A stretch of DNA of 32,382 nucleotides from Flavobacteriales bacterium UBA7382 (lineage in GTDB: Bacteria > Bacteroidota > Bacteroidia > Flavobacteriales_D > Sanyastnellaceae). Made by a program: the position numbers and the translations under genes. This document shows, in pieces, positions 7,453-15,875 of the stretch (position 1 is its first letter; every line of letters begins with the position of its first letter). The notes beneath the pieces are model-generated. The model was given only the letters and a program-made list of their open reading frames with translations, searched no databases and was not told the origin of the DNA. The DNA lies in contig DKNS01000101.1 in assembly GCA_002469765.1 (NCBI GenBank), positions 7,041 through 39,422 of the forward strand, written 5' to 3'.

Positions 7453-8388
7453 ATGGGGGTGGTGGTGAGCATCGTGGGGGCCACGGCCTCGGGCAAAACC
7501 GAACTTGCGGTTGCCTTGGCACAGCACCTCCAAACTGAGATTGTGAATGCGGATGCGCGCCAAGTCTACCAAGGCATGGCCATCGGCACGGCCCACCCCT
7601 CTGCCAACGAGCTGGCGGCGGCCAAGCATCACCTCGTGGACTTTCTCTCCCCTGCGGAACTGTTCAGCGCCGGGGCTTTTGAAGCCGAGGCTGTGCCAGC
7701 GCTGACGAAGCTGTGTGCAGCGCACGGAAGCGCCGTGCTGGCAGGCGGATCGGGCATGTACGTGGAGGCCGCACTGCGAGGGTTGGATCCGCTGCCGGCG
7801 GATTTGGCCTTGCGCGCCTCCTTGAACACGCGGCTGAAGAAAGAGGGCTTGACGCCTCTCCTGGAAGAGCTATGGAACCTGGACCCAACGCATGCGGACC
7901 GCATGGACACCTTCAACCCGCAACGGGTCGTGCGCGCCCTCGAAGTTTGCCTTGCCTCGGGCAAGCCGTTCAGCTCCTTCCACCACGGCGAACCCAAGCC
8001 ACGCCCGTGGCGCGTGGTGTCCATCGGATTGAACCCCGAGCGAAATGAACTTCGGGAGCGCATCGCCACAAGGGCCCAAGCCATGATGGAGGCTGGATGG
8101 CTGGAAGAAGCCAAGGCCTTGCTCCCCCATCGCCACGAAAATGCCTTGAACACCGTCGGATACAAAGAGCTCTTCGAACATCTCGATGGCAAGTGCTCCT
8201 TGGACGAGGCGGTCGAGTGGATCGTGACGCGCACCCGGCAGTTTGCCAAGCGGCAAATGACATGGTTCAAAAAAGACCCTGCCACGACTTGGTTTGACTA
8301 CACCGCCGACACACGAGGTGCTCAAATGGCGCAAGCGTTGGCCTTTGGCGTTGAACAAGTCGAGGCTTTGAACGATTCTCGTCTCTGA
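7453..8388 (+). CDS. miaA: tRNA dimethylallyltransferase MiaA
   Basis: 311 residues, the normal length. It transfers a dimethylallyl group from DMAPP to N6 of A37 in tRNAs reading UNN codons. Seen directly: P-loop GATASGKT at residues 9-16, the IVNADARQVYQGMAIGTAHP segment that corresponds to the family's DSxQxYxxxxIGTAKP motif, LAGGSGMYVEA, and the C-terminal RTRQFAKRQMTWFK motif. The ATG at 7453 follows the previous stop after 3 nt; an in-frame TTG at 7450 is less likely. It overlaps mutS2 by one base (TGATG), which suggests translational coupling. Confidence 0.95.
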   Translation: MGVVVSIVGATASGKTELAVALAQHLQTEIVNADARQVYQGMAIGTAHPSANELAAAKHHLVDFLSPAELFSAGAFEAEAVPALTKLCAAHGSAVLAGGSGMYVEAALRGLDPLPADLALRASLNTRLKKEGLTPLLEELWNLDPTHADRMDTFNPQRVVRALEVCLASGKPFSSFHHGEPKPRPWRVVSIGLNPERNELRERIATRAQAMMEAGWLEEAKALLPHRHENALNTVGYKELFEHLDGKCSLDEAVEWIVTRTRQFAKRQMTWFKKDPATTWFDYTADTRGAQMAQALAFGVEQVEALNDSRL

Positions 8389-10481
8389 TGAAGCCCGGCG
8401 CCCACATTGACCACTTCGACGAACGGATTGCAGAAGACCTCGAGTTCGATGTCATTCGCGAATTGCTTCTGGAACTGGCGGGATGCGAAAGCAGCGAGAA
8501 GCGTGCCCGCACGCTGACCCCAAGCAAAGACCGCGCCTGGGTCATTCGCACCCTCGAAGAAACGGACGAGATGCAGCGCATTCGATCCGGAGGAACGGGC
8601 TGGCCCATGCTGGAATTCGACGAACTCAAGCGGGAAATCAAGCTCCTCGGCGTGCGAGACAGCGTTCTGGACGAGGCCGGTTTTCGGCGTATCTCCACAG
8701 CATCGCGCGTCATGAATCAAGTGCTGGTGGTTTTGGCAGAGAGCGACATGCCCTGGCCTCGCTTGGAGGCGGTGGTGGAGGGACAAGAGCCCAGCACGGA
8801 GTTGATCGAAGCCATCGACGCCGTCTTCGACGCCAAAGGGCACATCCGCGACAACGCCTCACCCGAGCTCGAAGCCATTCGCATTGACCTGACTTCGACG
8901 CGCCGGAAAATCAACCGGTCCTTCCTGCGTGCCATGAAGCACGTTCAAGAGCGCGGATACTTGGCAGACATCCGCGAGGGCTTCGTGCAGGAGCGTCGCG
9001 CCCTTGCCGTGTTGAGCAGTTACAAGCGTCAAGTCAACGGAGCCGCGCTTGGATCCTCCAACACAGGGTCGGTCACGTTCATCGAGCCGGGCGCATGCAT
9101 TCCACTCAACCACGAGCTGGAAATGCTCAAGGACGACGAACGAAAGGAAATCCGGAACATCCTTCGTCTGCTGACGCGCAACATCCGCCGACACCTCCCT
9201 CAAATCAAAGGGTACCAGCGTGGGTTGACAGAGCTTGATTGGATTGCCACGCGCGCACGCCTGGCAGCCAAACTCGAAGGAAGCTTGCCTCAGGTTAGGA
9301 AGAAGCCAGGACTTCACCTCTTGTCCGCTTACCACCCTTTGCTGCAGATGACCAATCGCCTCGCTGGCAAAGAGACACTTCCGCAGCACGTGGAACTTCA
9401 TGGCAAGCAACGAATGTTGGTCATCAGCGGCCCCAATGCTGGAGGCAAGAGCATCACGATGAAGACGGTGGGGTTGTTGCAAATGATGATTCAAAGCGGG
9501 CTTCTCGTCCCGTGCCACAACGCTTCCGAAGTTGGAATATTCGACGCCGTACTTCCAGACATAGGCGACCACCAAAGTATTGAAAACCAACTTTCTACAT
9601 ATAGTTATCGACTAGGAAGGATGAAGCACTTCCTTCGCGTTTCCGGGCCACGATCGTTGCTCTTATTGGACGAGTTTGGCACAGGGTCCGACCCTGAACT
9701 TGGCGGGGCACTGGCGGAGGTGTTCTTCGAGGAACTGTACGACAAGGGTTGCTTCGGGGTGGTCACCACCCATTACGCCAACATCAAAACCCGGGCAGCC
9801 AAATTGCCCGAAGCGTTCAATGGGAGCATGCTGTTCAACCGTGAATCCCTCGCTCCCATGTATCAATTGGAGGTGGGACAACCTGGATCGTCATTCACCT
9901 TCGAGGTGGCCGAGATCAATGGCATTGGCAGTGGCTTGATTGAACGCGCCAAAGGCAAGTTGGACAAACGCCGTGTGGAATTGGACGGTCTGTTGGGCGA
10001 CCTGCACAAAGAGAAGTCCAAGCTGGCCAAGCTGACCAACCGACAACTGCGTGCAGAACTCGAGGCCGAGAAAGCCACAGCCGAGGCAGAACGTTTGCAG
10101 TCAGCCCTGGAAGACAAGGAACGCAAGCTGAACGACCAGTTTGACCAGCTCAACACGGCGCGGGTCAGGGGCACCAAACTCAGCCAATTTGTGGACCGCT
10201 TTGAATCAGGCAAAGCGAACAAAGCCCTCCTGGAAGAAGTAAAGAGCTACTTGGCCAAGGAGAAAGCCAAAGCTGAAAAGCCCTCCAAAAAAGCCAAGGC
10301 CAAGGCCGCCAAGCGCCGCCCCAACCACCAATCGGACAAAATCGTGGTGGGCTCTCTTGTCAGACTGCGAACCGGTCAGGAACGCGGAGACGTGGTGGCC
10401 GTTCAAAGCGATCACGTGACTGTGATGTTTGGTGCTTTCAAGACGCGCGTGAAGCGCAACCAGCTCACTTGGCTCCGTTGA
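8388..10481 (+). CDS. mutS2: MutS2-type ATPase without a Smr domain
   Basis: 697 residues. MutS2 proteins are clamp-shaped ATPases linked to suppression of recombination or, in Firmicutes, to rescue of collided ribosomes. Visible features: N-terminal core and clamp helices, Walker A GPNAGGKS at about 347, Walker B LLLLDEFGTGSDP at about 425, and VVTTHYANIK. A long charged coiled coil (about 520-600) and a Lys/Ala-rich linker follow. The protein ends with a small KOW/Tudor-like piece (VVGSLVRLRTGQERGDVVAV) instead of the Smr nuclease domain found at the end of the 780-800-residue Firmicutes proteins. The start overlaps the miaA stop. The 3' end overlaps the convergent protease gene by 17 bp. 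Confidence 0.9.
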   Translation: MKPGAHIDHFDERIAEDLEFDVIRELLLELAGCESSEKRARTLTPSKDRAWVIRTLEETDEMQRIRSGGTGWPMLEFDELKREIKLLGVRDSVLDEAGFRRISTASRVMNQVLVVLAESDMPWPRLEAVVEGQEPSTELIEAIDAVFDAKGHIRDNASPELEAIRIDLTSTRRKINRSFLRAMKHVQERGYLADIREGFVQERRALAVLSSYKRQVNGAALGSSNTGSVTFIEPGACIPLNHELEMLKDDERKEIRNILRLLTRNIRRHLPQIKGYQRGLTELDWIATRARLAAKLEGSLPQVRKKPGLHLLSAYHPLLQMTNRLAGKETLPQHVELHGKQRMLVISGPNAGGKSITMKTVGLLQMMIQSGLLVPCHNASEVGIFDAVLPDIGDHQSIENQLSTYSYRLGRMKHFLRVSGPRSLLLLDEFGTGSDPELGGALAEVFFEELYDKGCFGVVTTHYANIKTRAAKLPEAFNGSMLFNRESLAPMYQLEVGQPGSSFTFEVAEINGIGSGLIERAKGKLDKRRVELDGLLGDLHKEKSKLAKLTNRQLRAELEAEKATAEAERLQSALEDKERKLNDQFDQLNTARVRGTKLSQFVDRFESGKANKALLEEVKSYLAKEKAKAEKPSKKAKAKAAKRRPNHQSDKIVVGSLVRLRTGQERGDVVAVQSDHVTVMFGAFKTRVKRNQLTWLR

Positions 10482-12174
10482 CGAGAACCTTGCGGGTTGT
10501 GCTCCACCCTTCGCTCGAGGTCAACGTGAGGTAACGCATGCCTTCTCCCCAAACTTGCAAATCCAACGACAAGCGCCCTAGCACAGCTGCACCTTCTTGA
10601 ACATCCAAGACCCGCCCCATGGCGTCAAACACCCGCACCTTGACCAAGGCGTGGCCCTCGGGAATGTGAACGTCGATGCGTCCTGTGGTGGGGTTGGGGG
10701 CCACGGTCAGACCAGACAAAAACGCTTCTTCCACCGCGGTGGCTTCACATGCGTCGAAGGCATCGCAGGTCAAGGTGCCGTCCTCCGCCACATTGCGGTA
10801 GCTGCCGCCCAGACGCTCCTCACCCGAGCCCGCTGGGTCCAGCAAGACATTCAACTTTTGGCTGGCCGGCGTGGGGTTGCTGCCGTCCCAGTGGTAGCTC
10901 ATCTTCCCGTAGTAATCAGGAGCATACGGAGAGGAACAAAAGGAGGCCCCGCCGGTCAGCGTGCCCAAAATGCGGTGGTTCTCATCGAAGATGGGCGACC
11001 CTGAAGATCCACCTTCAGTTACACCGTGGTTGGTCTCTGTGGGAGACCACGTCACGCGCCAATGCGCACCCATGGCGTAGGCGTTGCTGGTGCTCAAGGA
11101 ATTGCTGAAACTGCTGACCTTCTTCAAGTCGCCTGAAGGGTGATGAATGCCTACGCCCTCATTGCCACTGAAGCCTGTGGCGTCCCATCCCGCAAAGAAC
11201 GGGCTCCATGAATCCGGAATGTTGTCCTCAACCTCCACCAACACAAAGTCGCTTCCACTGATGTTGCCATTCCCAGCAATGTCGTTGCTGTCCCCAAGAT
11301 GAATCACCCCTGTACGCTGGGGGGCAAACGTGGACGACGTCGAGGCGCAGTCCGCGCCCTGGTAGTTGAAGCGCACCTGAAGGAATGCCCACTCGTCCTC
11401 GTCCACATCGTTGACGCAGTGGAACGAGCTCAGCAGCAGCTGCCGACAATCCAACGCGGTGTTGTTCACCATGGAGCCCGAGCAGAAGTAGATCCCACCG
11501 TTCTGAGTGATCTGCAACCGCACGACGGCCGATTTTTCGCACTCCCAACTGTCGCCTTCTGGACAGTTCACGTTGACCTGGCATTCTTCCGCCCCCCCGC
11601 GTTCGATGGCCGATGCCCACGGCTCGGGATAGCGCATGTTGCGGGCAAAGTAGCCCACCCCAGAAATCTCCAAAGACGCCAACTCGGTCAGCCCAACTGG
11701 GGCGCGGTAGGTCATCACCACCTCGTCCCCAGGCACGTCCCGGTTGACCCAGCGGCCGTGGTCGTTGTTTTCAAACGACGTGACAGGACCGTCGACCCAG
11801 GTCTCCTCGAATTTGGACTCCGGCGTGGAGAAGTAAAGCTCGCCGCCAGCCGGCACATGGAAGGCATCAAAATACACGTTCAGCCCCACAGCCCCCTCGG
11901 CACGAACGGTCAAGGTCCACACTTCATGACCCCCACTGACACCGCGGTCCGCCAACTCGAAAAAGTCCGCCTGGGTGGGCAACACCACCCCAACCATGTC
12001 CCTTCCCTCCTTCTCCGAGCGGTCTTCCATCATGGCCGTCGCTTCCGACAAATCAGGCGTGTTCACGACCAGTTCAGCTTGGGCCCAAACTCCACTGCCA
12101 ACCATCACGCCAAGCGTGAGGGCCACCGCCGCTTTGGCGGTTTGCCAAATTCCTTCAATTCCTTGTGCAATCAT
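10465..12174 (-). CDS. Secreted trypsin-like serine protease with T9SS sorting domain
   Basis: 569 residues. Signal peptide MIAQGIEGIWQTAKAAVALT onward, with cleavage after VWAQ (residue 32). The central region resembles lysyl-endopeptidase-type trypsin-like proteases: His252 in SSFHC, a probable Asp309 in ISGSDFVLVE, and Ser391 in EGGSSGSPIFDENHRILG. Several cysteines (198, 204, 212, 231, 243, 253) probably form disulphides. The last 80 residues (VAPNPTTGRIDVHIPEG ... TRKVLVNGAK) are a type A T9SS C-terminal domain, so the protein should be exported through the outer membrane and either anchored or released. The open frame reaches 12495, but the ATG at 12174 starts the signal peptide and has a TATCTTGG box 5 nt upstream. 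Substrate preference is not readable. Confidence 0.88.
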   Translation of the reverse strand: MIAQGIEGIWQTAKAAVALTLGVMVGSGVWAQAELVVNTPDLSEATAMMEDRSEKEGRDMVGVVLPTQADFFELADRGVSGGHEVWTLTVRAEGAVGLNVYFDAFHVPAGGELYFSTPESKFEETWVDGPVTSFENNDHGRWVNRDVPGDEVVMTYRAPVGLTELASLEISGVGYFARNMRYPEPWASAIERGGAEECQVNVNCPEGDSWECEKSAVVRLQITQNGGIYFCSGSMVNNTALDCRQLLLSSFHCVNDVDEDEWAFLQVRFNYQGADCASTSSTFAPQRTGVIHLGDSNDIAGNGNISGSDFVLVEVEDNIPDSWSPFFAGWDATGFSGNEGVGIHHPSGDLKKVSSFSNSLSTSNAYAMGAHWRVTWSPTETNHGVTEGGSSGSPIFDENHRILGTLTGGASFCSSPYAPDYYGKMSYHWDGSNPTPASQKLNVLLDPAGSGEERLGGSYRNVAEDGTLTCDAFDACEATAVEEAFLSGLTVAPNPTTGRIDVHIPEGHALVKVRVFDAMGRVLDVQEGAAVLGRLSLDLQVWGEGMRYLTLTSSEGWSTTRKVLVNGAK

Positions 12175-12179
12175 GGCCA

Positions 12180-12187
12180 CCAAGATA
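12180..12187 (-). promoter_or_regulatory. -7 box TATCTTGG of the T9SS protease (leaderless type)
   Basis: One mismatch from TAnnTTTG, ending 5 nt (TGGCC) before the ATG at 12174. It is separated from the divergent S41 gene start by a 51-bp spacer. Confidence 0.55.
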
Positions 12188-12210
12188 CCCTCACTTGCAC
12201 TTCTCTCCTG

Positions 12211-12218
12211 TATTTTCA
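12211..12218 (+). promoter_or_regulatory. Possible -7 box TATTTTCA of the S41 protease gene
   Basis: Two mismatches in the TTTG half; it ends 7 nt before the ATG at 12226. It is weaker than its neighbours but in the position expected from the other genes. Confidence 0.35.
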
Positions 12219-12225
12219 CGGACCC

Positions 12226-13863
12226 ATGACCTCTTCTTTTTGCACCCCCCGTCTTCCTGTTTGGATGCTCCTGATGGCGCTGCTTGTCCCGGGACCTTTG
12301 CGGGCCCAAACCGACACCCCCGAAGACATGACGCCTCAAGAGGCGGCCCAAAAGTTTGGGACCCTCATGCGTTACATAGGACAGCTGTACGTCGACAGCG
12401 TCAACGTCCAAGAACTCGCGGAGCAAGCCATTGTGAAGATGCTCGAGAACCTCGATCCCCACTCGGTGTATTTTTCTGCCGAAGAACTTAGGCAAGCGGA
12501 CGAGCCCCTCAACGGCAACTTCGACGGCATCGGCGTGCAGTTCAACATCTTCAAGGACACCATCATGGTGGTCTCCCCAATCAGCGGAGGGCCCTCAGAG
12601 CGTCTAGGCATTCGGTCGGGAGATCGTTTTGTGGAAGTCGACGGCGACAACGTCGCAGGCATCGGCATCACGAACAAAGACGTCATGAAGCTGCTCAAGG
12701 GCCCCAAAGGCACGGTCGTGCAAGTGGGTGTGAAGCGAGTGGGCGAACCTGAGCTCATCACCTTCGACATCGTACGCGACAAAATCCCGATTTACAGCAT
12801 CGACGCCGCCCACATGGTCGACGACAAGGTGGGCTACATCAAGGTCAGCCGGTTCGCCAAAACCACCATGAACGAGTTCCGGGAGGCCTTGGTGGACTTG
12901 AAAGACGAAGGAATGAAGGACCTCGTCCTGGACCTGCAAGGCAACGGAGGCGGGATGCTCCGTACGGCCATCGCGATGTCAGATGAATTCTTGAGCGGCG
13001 ACAAACTCATTGTGTACACGGAAGGGCGGGCCTTCGAGCGAGAGAACACCTACGCCCAATACAAAGGGCTTTTTGAGAAAGGACGCCTTGTGGTGCTCAT
13101 CGACGAAGCTTCTGCCAGCGCAAGCGAAATCGTCTCTGGAGCGGTGCAAGACTGGGACCGCGGATTGGTGATGGGGCGACGGAGCTTCGGTAAAGGCCTC
13201 GTGCAGCGCCCCATGCGCCTGCCCGACGGAAGCGCTGTCCGTTTGACGGTGCAGAAGTACTTCACGCCTGCTGGACGTTGCATTCAAAAGCCTTACGACG
13301 ACGGTGTGGAAGCCTACCGCAAGGAGAAGTTTGAACGTTACGAGCGTGGCGAATTGCTCAGCTTGGACAGCCTGGAGCTGCCGGACAGCCTCATGCACCA
13401 AACCCGCATTCAAGGCCGACCGGTCTACGGCGGCGGTGGCATCTTGCCTGACCTTTTCGTGCCAATCGACACCGCCTACAACTCCCCCACATTCAGCCGC
13501 ATCCTGCGCAAGGGATTGTGCAGCCGTTACGCCCTGACAGAGGTGGACGCGGATCGGGACGCTTGGGAGGCCCGCCACCTGTCAGAAGATCACTTCGTCG
13601 AAGACATGGCCTTCAACCAGGAAGAAATTGCCGCGTTCAAAGCATTCGTGTTGGAGGAAGGCGTGACGGTGGACGACGCAGAGTGGACGCGTTCGTTGCC
13701 TGCCATCGAAATGAGACTCAAGGCCTTCTACGGTCGGAACATTTACAACAACCGGACATTTTACCGTGTGATTGGCGGACTCAACGAGACCCTCCAAGAG
13801 GCCATCGGTGTTTTGAACGGTGGCACGTTCAAGTCTGTGAACTTGGCCCACAAGACCTTCTGA
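12226..13863 (+). CDS. S41 family carboxyl-terminal processing protease (CtpA-like)
   Basis: 545 residues. A signal peptide (LPVWMLLMALLVPGPLRAQ) sends it to the periplasm. It then has an N-terminal helical region, a PDZ domain (about 85-165: GIGVQFNIFKDTIMVVSPIS, LGIRSGDRFVEVDGDNVAGI), and the S41 catalytic core. Ser298 lies in SASASEI and Lys323 in RSFGKGLVQ, a 25-residue spacing equal to that of the Ser/Lys dyad of E. coli Prc. It should cleave periplasmic proteins near their C-termini. The open frame extends antisense through the divergent protease gene, back to 11299, but only the ATG at 12226 gives a signal peptide. A C-terminal extension of about 180 residues follows the core, as in Bacteroidota homologues. 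Confidence 0.92.
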   Translation: MTSSFCTPRLPVWMLLMALLVPGPLRAQTDTPEDMTPQEAAQKFGTLMRYIGQLYVDSVNVQELAEQAIVKMLENLDPHSVYFSAEELRQADEPLNGNFDGIGVQFNIFKDTIMVVSPISGGPSERLGIRSGDRFVEVDGDNVAGIGITNKDVMKLLKGPKGTVVQVGVKRVGEPELITFDIVRDKIPIYSIDAAHMVDDKVGYIKVSRFAKTTMNEFREALVDLKDEGMKDLVLDLQGNGGGMLRTAIAMSDEFLSGDKLIVYTEGRAFERENTYAQYKGLFEKGRLVVLIDEASASASEIVSGAVQDWDRGLVMGRRSFGKGLVQRPMRLPDGSAVRLTVQKYFTPAGRCIQKPYDDGVEAYRKEKFERYERGELLSLDSLELPDSLMHQTRIQGRPVYGGGGILPDLFVPIDTAYNSPTFSRILRKGLCSRYALTEVDADRDAWEARHLSEDHFVEDMAFNQEEIAAFKAFVLEEGVTVDDAEWTRSLPAIEMRLKAFYGRNIYNNRTFYRVIGGLNETLQEAIGVLNGGTFKSVNLAHKTF

Positions 13864-13873
13864 AAAGGCCCCT

Positions 13874-13881
13874 TATTTTTG
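13874..13881 (+). promoter_or_regulatory. -7 box TATTTTTG upstream of the DUF1573 lipoprotein
   Basis: A perfect TAnnTTTG in the 41-nt gap after the S41 gene, ending 23 nt before the ATG at 13905. It predicts a leader of about 18 nt, longer than most genes here. Confidence 0.5.
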
Positions 13882-13904
13882 ACTCAAAATCAATCTTTCT
13901 ACAC

Positions 13905-14426
13905 ATGCGTTTTTCTTTCACCACTGTGATTCTGGCCGCGTTGACGCTCGGATTCGCTTCATGCAACGAAGGCGGCGACACCTCTGTGGAGTCCAAGCCC
14001 ATGACCAGCTCAGACAAGGCCACCCCTGCTGCGCCCGCGGTCAACGCCAAACCCCAAGCGTTTGACCCCGCCAAGGATGCGGCCCAAGCGCCTGCTGGCC
14101 CAACCACTTCCATGGTTTTCGACACCTATGAACACGACTTTGGCACCCTGGACGAGGGCGATGCCGTGACCCACTTGTTCTCGTTCACCAACACCGGCAG
14201 CGAACCTCTTCTCCTCGAGAAGTGCAAAGGATCATGCGGGTGCACCGTGCCTAAGTGCCCCAAGACACCCATCGCTCCTGGTGCCCAGGGTGAGATTGAA
14301 GTCAAGTTCAATTCCAAAGGCAAGAAGAACAACCAGACCAAGACGGTCACCATCAACGCCAACACAGACCCCTCTCAAACAATCTTGAAGATCAAGGCGT
14401 TTGTGAACCCGGCCGAGACCAAGTAA
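13905..14426 (+). CDS. DUF1573 lipoprotein
   Basis: 173 residues. The N-terminus MRFSFTTVILAALTLGFASC is a lipoprotein signal with the acylated Cys at 20. A Pro/Ala/Lys-rich linker (to about 65) leads into a DUF1573 immunoglobulin-like domain: YEHDFGTLDEGDAVTHLFSF, then the conserved CGCT in KCKGSCGCTVPKCPKTPIAP and PGAQGEIEVKFNSKGKKN. DUF1573 proteins are abundant in Bacteroidota envelopes and have no settled function. The upstream frame overlapping the S41 gene is not the start; the lipobox fixes the ATG at 13905. A strong terminator follows 17 nt after the stop. Confidence 0.9.
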   Translation: MRFSFTTVILAALTLGFASCNEGGDTSVESKPMTSSDKATPAAPAVNAKPQAFDPAKDAAQAPAGPTTSMVFDTYEHDFGTLDEGDAVTHLFSFTNTGSEPLLLEKCKGSCGCTVPKCPKTPIAPGAQGEIEVKFNSKGKKNNQTKTVTINANTDPSQTILKIKAFVNPAETK

Positions 14427-14443
14427 GGCTCGAAGACTGCATG

Positions 14444-14472
14444 AAAAAGCCACCCCGAGGGGTGGCTTTTTT
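14444..14472. terminator. Bidirectional intrinsic terminator between DUF1573 and PCD genes
   Basis: Perfect hairpin GCCACCCC/GGGGTGGC (14449-14456 with 14459-14466) flanked by A5 on the left and T6 on the right. The U-tract works in both directions, serving the lipoprotein gene (+) and the dehydratase gene (-). Confidence 0.9.
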
Positions 14473-14489
14473 CGTGTCCAAGACTTTGG

Positions 14490-14723
14490 TTATTGGAGCA
14501 AGGCGTCGATGTCTTGAGCAAGCTCGTGGTCCTTGCGTGTGACCACACCCCCTGCGTCGTGCGTGTGCAATTCAACGCGCACATAGCTGAACGTGTTCAC
14601 CATGGTGGGATGATGGGCATGGGACTCAGCCAAGAATGCCACACGCGTCATGAAGGTGAAGGCTTCTTGGAAGTCTTTGAAGCGGAATTCCCGCACAAGT
14701 CGGTTGTCACGTTCTGTCCACAT
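14490..14723 (-). CDS. Pterin-4a-carbinolamine dehydratase
   Basis: 77 residues, slightly short for the family (about 95-115). It dehydrates 4a-hydroxytetrahydrobiopterin to the quinonoid dihydropterin, supporting aromatic amino-acid hydroxylases. Seen directly: the FKDFQEAFTFMTRVAFLAES helix, the catalytic HAHHPTM motif (residues 35-41), VNTFSYVRVELHTHDAGGVV and the closing KDHELAQDIDALL. The start at 14723 (MWTERDNRLVREFRF) has a -7-like box 15 nt upstream. No phenylalanine hydroxylase is in the window. A terminator lies just past the stop. Confidence 0.9.
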   Translation of the reverse strand: MWTERDNRLVREFRFKDFQEAFTFMTRVAFLAESHAHHPTMVNTFSYVRVELHTHDAGGVVTRKDHELAQDIDALLQ

Positions 14724-14738
14724 GGCTTGTCGTTTGCT

Positions 14739-14746
14739 CCAAAGTA
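14739..14746 (-). promoter_or_regulatory. -7 box TACTTTGG of the pterin dehydratase gene
   Basis: One mismatch from TAnnTTTG, ending 15 nt before the ATG at 14723. It lies directly downstream of the terminator of the preceding minus-strand gene, which supports an independent transcript. Confidence 0.45.
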
Positions 14747-14750
14747 ACGC

Positions 14751-14777
14751 AAAAAGGCGCGGTTCGACCGCGCCTTT
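14751..14777 (-). terminator. Intrinsic terminator of the SirB1-like gene
   Basis: Hairpin GGCGCGGT/ACCGCGCC (14756-14763 with 14767-14774) with a TCG loop, extended by A/T pairs. Read on the minus strand it is followed by TTTTT. It lies 22 nt past the stop of the gene ending at 14799. Confidence 0.88.
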
Positions 14778-14798
14778 GCATTCTCTTGCGTTTGAAGG

Positions 14799-15764
14799 TC
14801 AGTGGGTCCCCCCGAGCGATGCGCCGTCGTTGTGGTCGTCCACGTCGGTTGAGGTCTCGGTCGAGGCCGTTTCAGTGGCGCCACTTTCGACGAAGAGCAA
14901 CAGCTCACGCATCTTCTCTGCCTCGCGGATGAACCCGTTGCGCTCCAAGCCATACGCCACATTGCCAATCAACCGACGGACAATGTCCACGCTGCCACAG
15001 GGCCCGCAGTTCTTTTCGTCCACGGGCAGTTCCAGGTGGCTCAAAAATTCGCTCACCTCGGCTTTGTTGATGACCGTACCCTGACTGAAGGGATTGATGT
15101 AAAAGAGCACCCCCCCCGGCGTTTGGTTGTCCGGCGCACCCAATTCGTGGTGCACGTGATGCTCGTCGCAGTAGCACAGGATGAAGTGGTTGGGAAGGTT
15201 GACCCCGTGGATGGGCAAATTCAAATCCTGGGCCAAGCTCAAGTACAAAATGCCCAACCCCAACGGGTTGCCTTTCTTCTCGCCCAGCACATGTCCCACG
15301 AGAGCATGCTTGGGGTCAGGTTGGCCGCTTTTGGCGTTGGTGTACCCTTCTGCGTCAAACAAAATGTGGTTGAGGATGCGCACTTGCTCCAATGCTGTGA
15401 ACTCCTCGTTCAATTCCAACCAAACATCGCGCTTGAGCTTGACGTATGCCTCCCGAACCTCGTCCATGTTCAAGAGCGGGTCGGCCGCCTTGTGGACCCA
15501 CAACGCACCTTCGATGGCACTCTCCGCACCGCAGTCAAACCAATCGCGAAGTCCCTGGTGTACGTACGCGCCGTGCAACCCATCCACCAACTCGTCCATG
15601 CGACGCTCGTGTTCTGGACATTGGGCGTGAGACTCCCGAGATTCGAGCAAGGCTGGCAGCACCTCTGTGCCTCGGGCCAGCAGCTGATCCCTCACATGTT
15701 TGTACACCCCTTCGTCAGGGTCATCGAGCAATTGAATCAGCGCGTGAATTTCGTTGGGTTGCAT
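14799..15764 (-). CDS. Transglutaminase-like SirB1 family protein
   Basis: 321 residues. The N-terminal half is helical with HEAT-like spacing (EIHALIQLLDDPDEGVYKHV, DQLLARGTEVLPALLES). The central part carries the family signature: ILNHILFDAEGYTNAK, GEKKGNPLGLGILYLSLAQ, LPIHGVNLPNHFILCYCDE and a later FYINPFSQGTVI. Members have a transglutaminase-like fold that is usually thought not to be catalytic. The role is undefined, though neighbours in other bacteria include the peptide-release-factor gene region. The tail (last 30 residues) is Thr/Ser/Asp-rich and low complexity. It starts at the ATG at 15764, with a perfect TAGCTTTG box 24 nt upstream, and ends at its own terminator. Confidence 0.85.
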   Translation of the reverse strand: MQPNEIHALIQLLDDPDEGVYKHVRDQLLARGTEVLPALLESRESHAQCPEHERRMDELVDGLHGAYVHQGLRDWFDCGAESAIEGALWVHKAADPLLNMDEVREAYVKLKRDVWLELNEEFTALEQVRILNHILFDAEGYTNAKSGQPDPKHALVGHVLGEKKGNPLGLGILYLSLAQDLNLPIHGVNLPNHFILCYCDEHHVHHELGAPDNQTPGGVLFYINPFSQGTVINKAEVSEFLSHLELPVDEKNCGPCGSVDIVRRLIGNVAYGLERNGFIREAEKMRELLLFVESGATETASTETSTDVDDHNDGASLGGTH

Positions 15765-15788
15765 TCTGGCAGATTGTTAGGTCTGCTC

Positions 15789-15796
15789 CAAAGCTA
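15789..15796 (-). promoter_or_regulatory. -7 box TAGCTTTG of the SirB1-like gene
   Basis: A perfect TAnnTTTG match ending 24 nt before the ATG at 15764. It predicts a leader of about 20 nt, so this gene is not leaderless. Confidence 0.5.
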
Positions 15797-15862
15797 CCGG
15801 CCACCTTCACACCTTGCCGGAGACCCCATGTGCAGTTTTCACATTGGTTGTGTTAATCGCCC

Positions 15863-15870
15863 TATCTTCC
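15863..15870 (+). promoter_or_regulatory. -7 box TATCTTCC of the rhomboid gene (leaderless type)
   Basis: TATCTTCC ends 5 nt (ATTTT) before a GTG at 15876. A TTG at 15844-15846 lies 16 nt upstream and could be the -33 element. The spacing favours the GTG over the ATG at 15912 as the start codon. Confidence 0.45.
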
Positions 15871-15875
15871 ATTTT

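Noticed and set aside
11299..12225. Long open frame continuing upstream of the S41 protease start
   Set aside because: It is antisense to the T9SS protease gene, has no family match, and would destroy the signal peptide at 12226.
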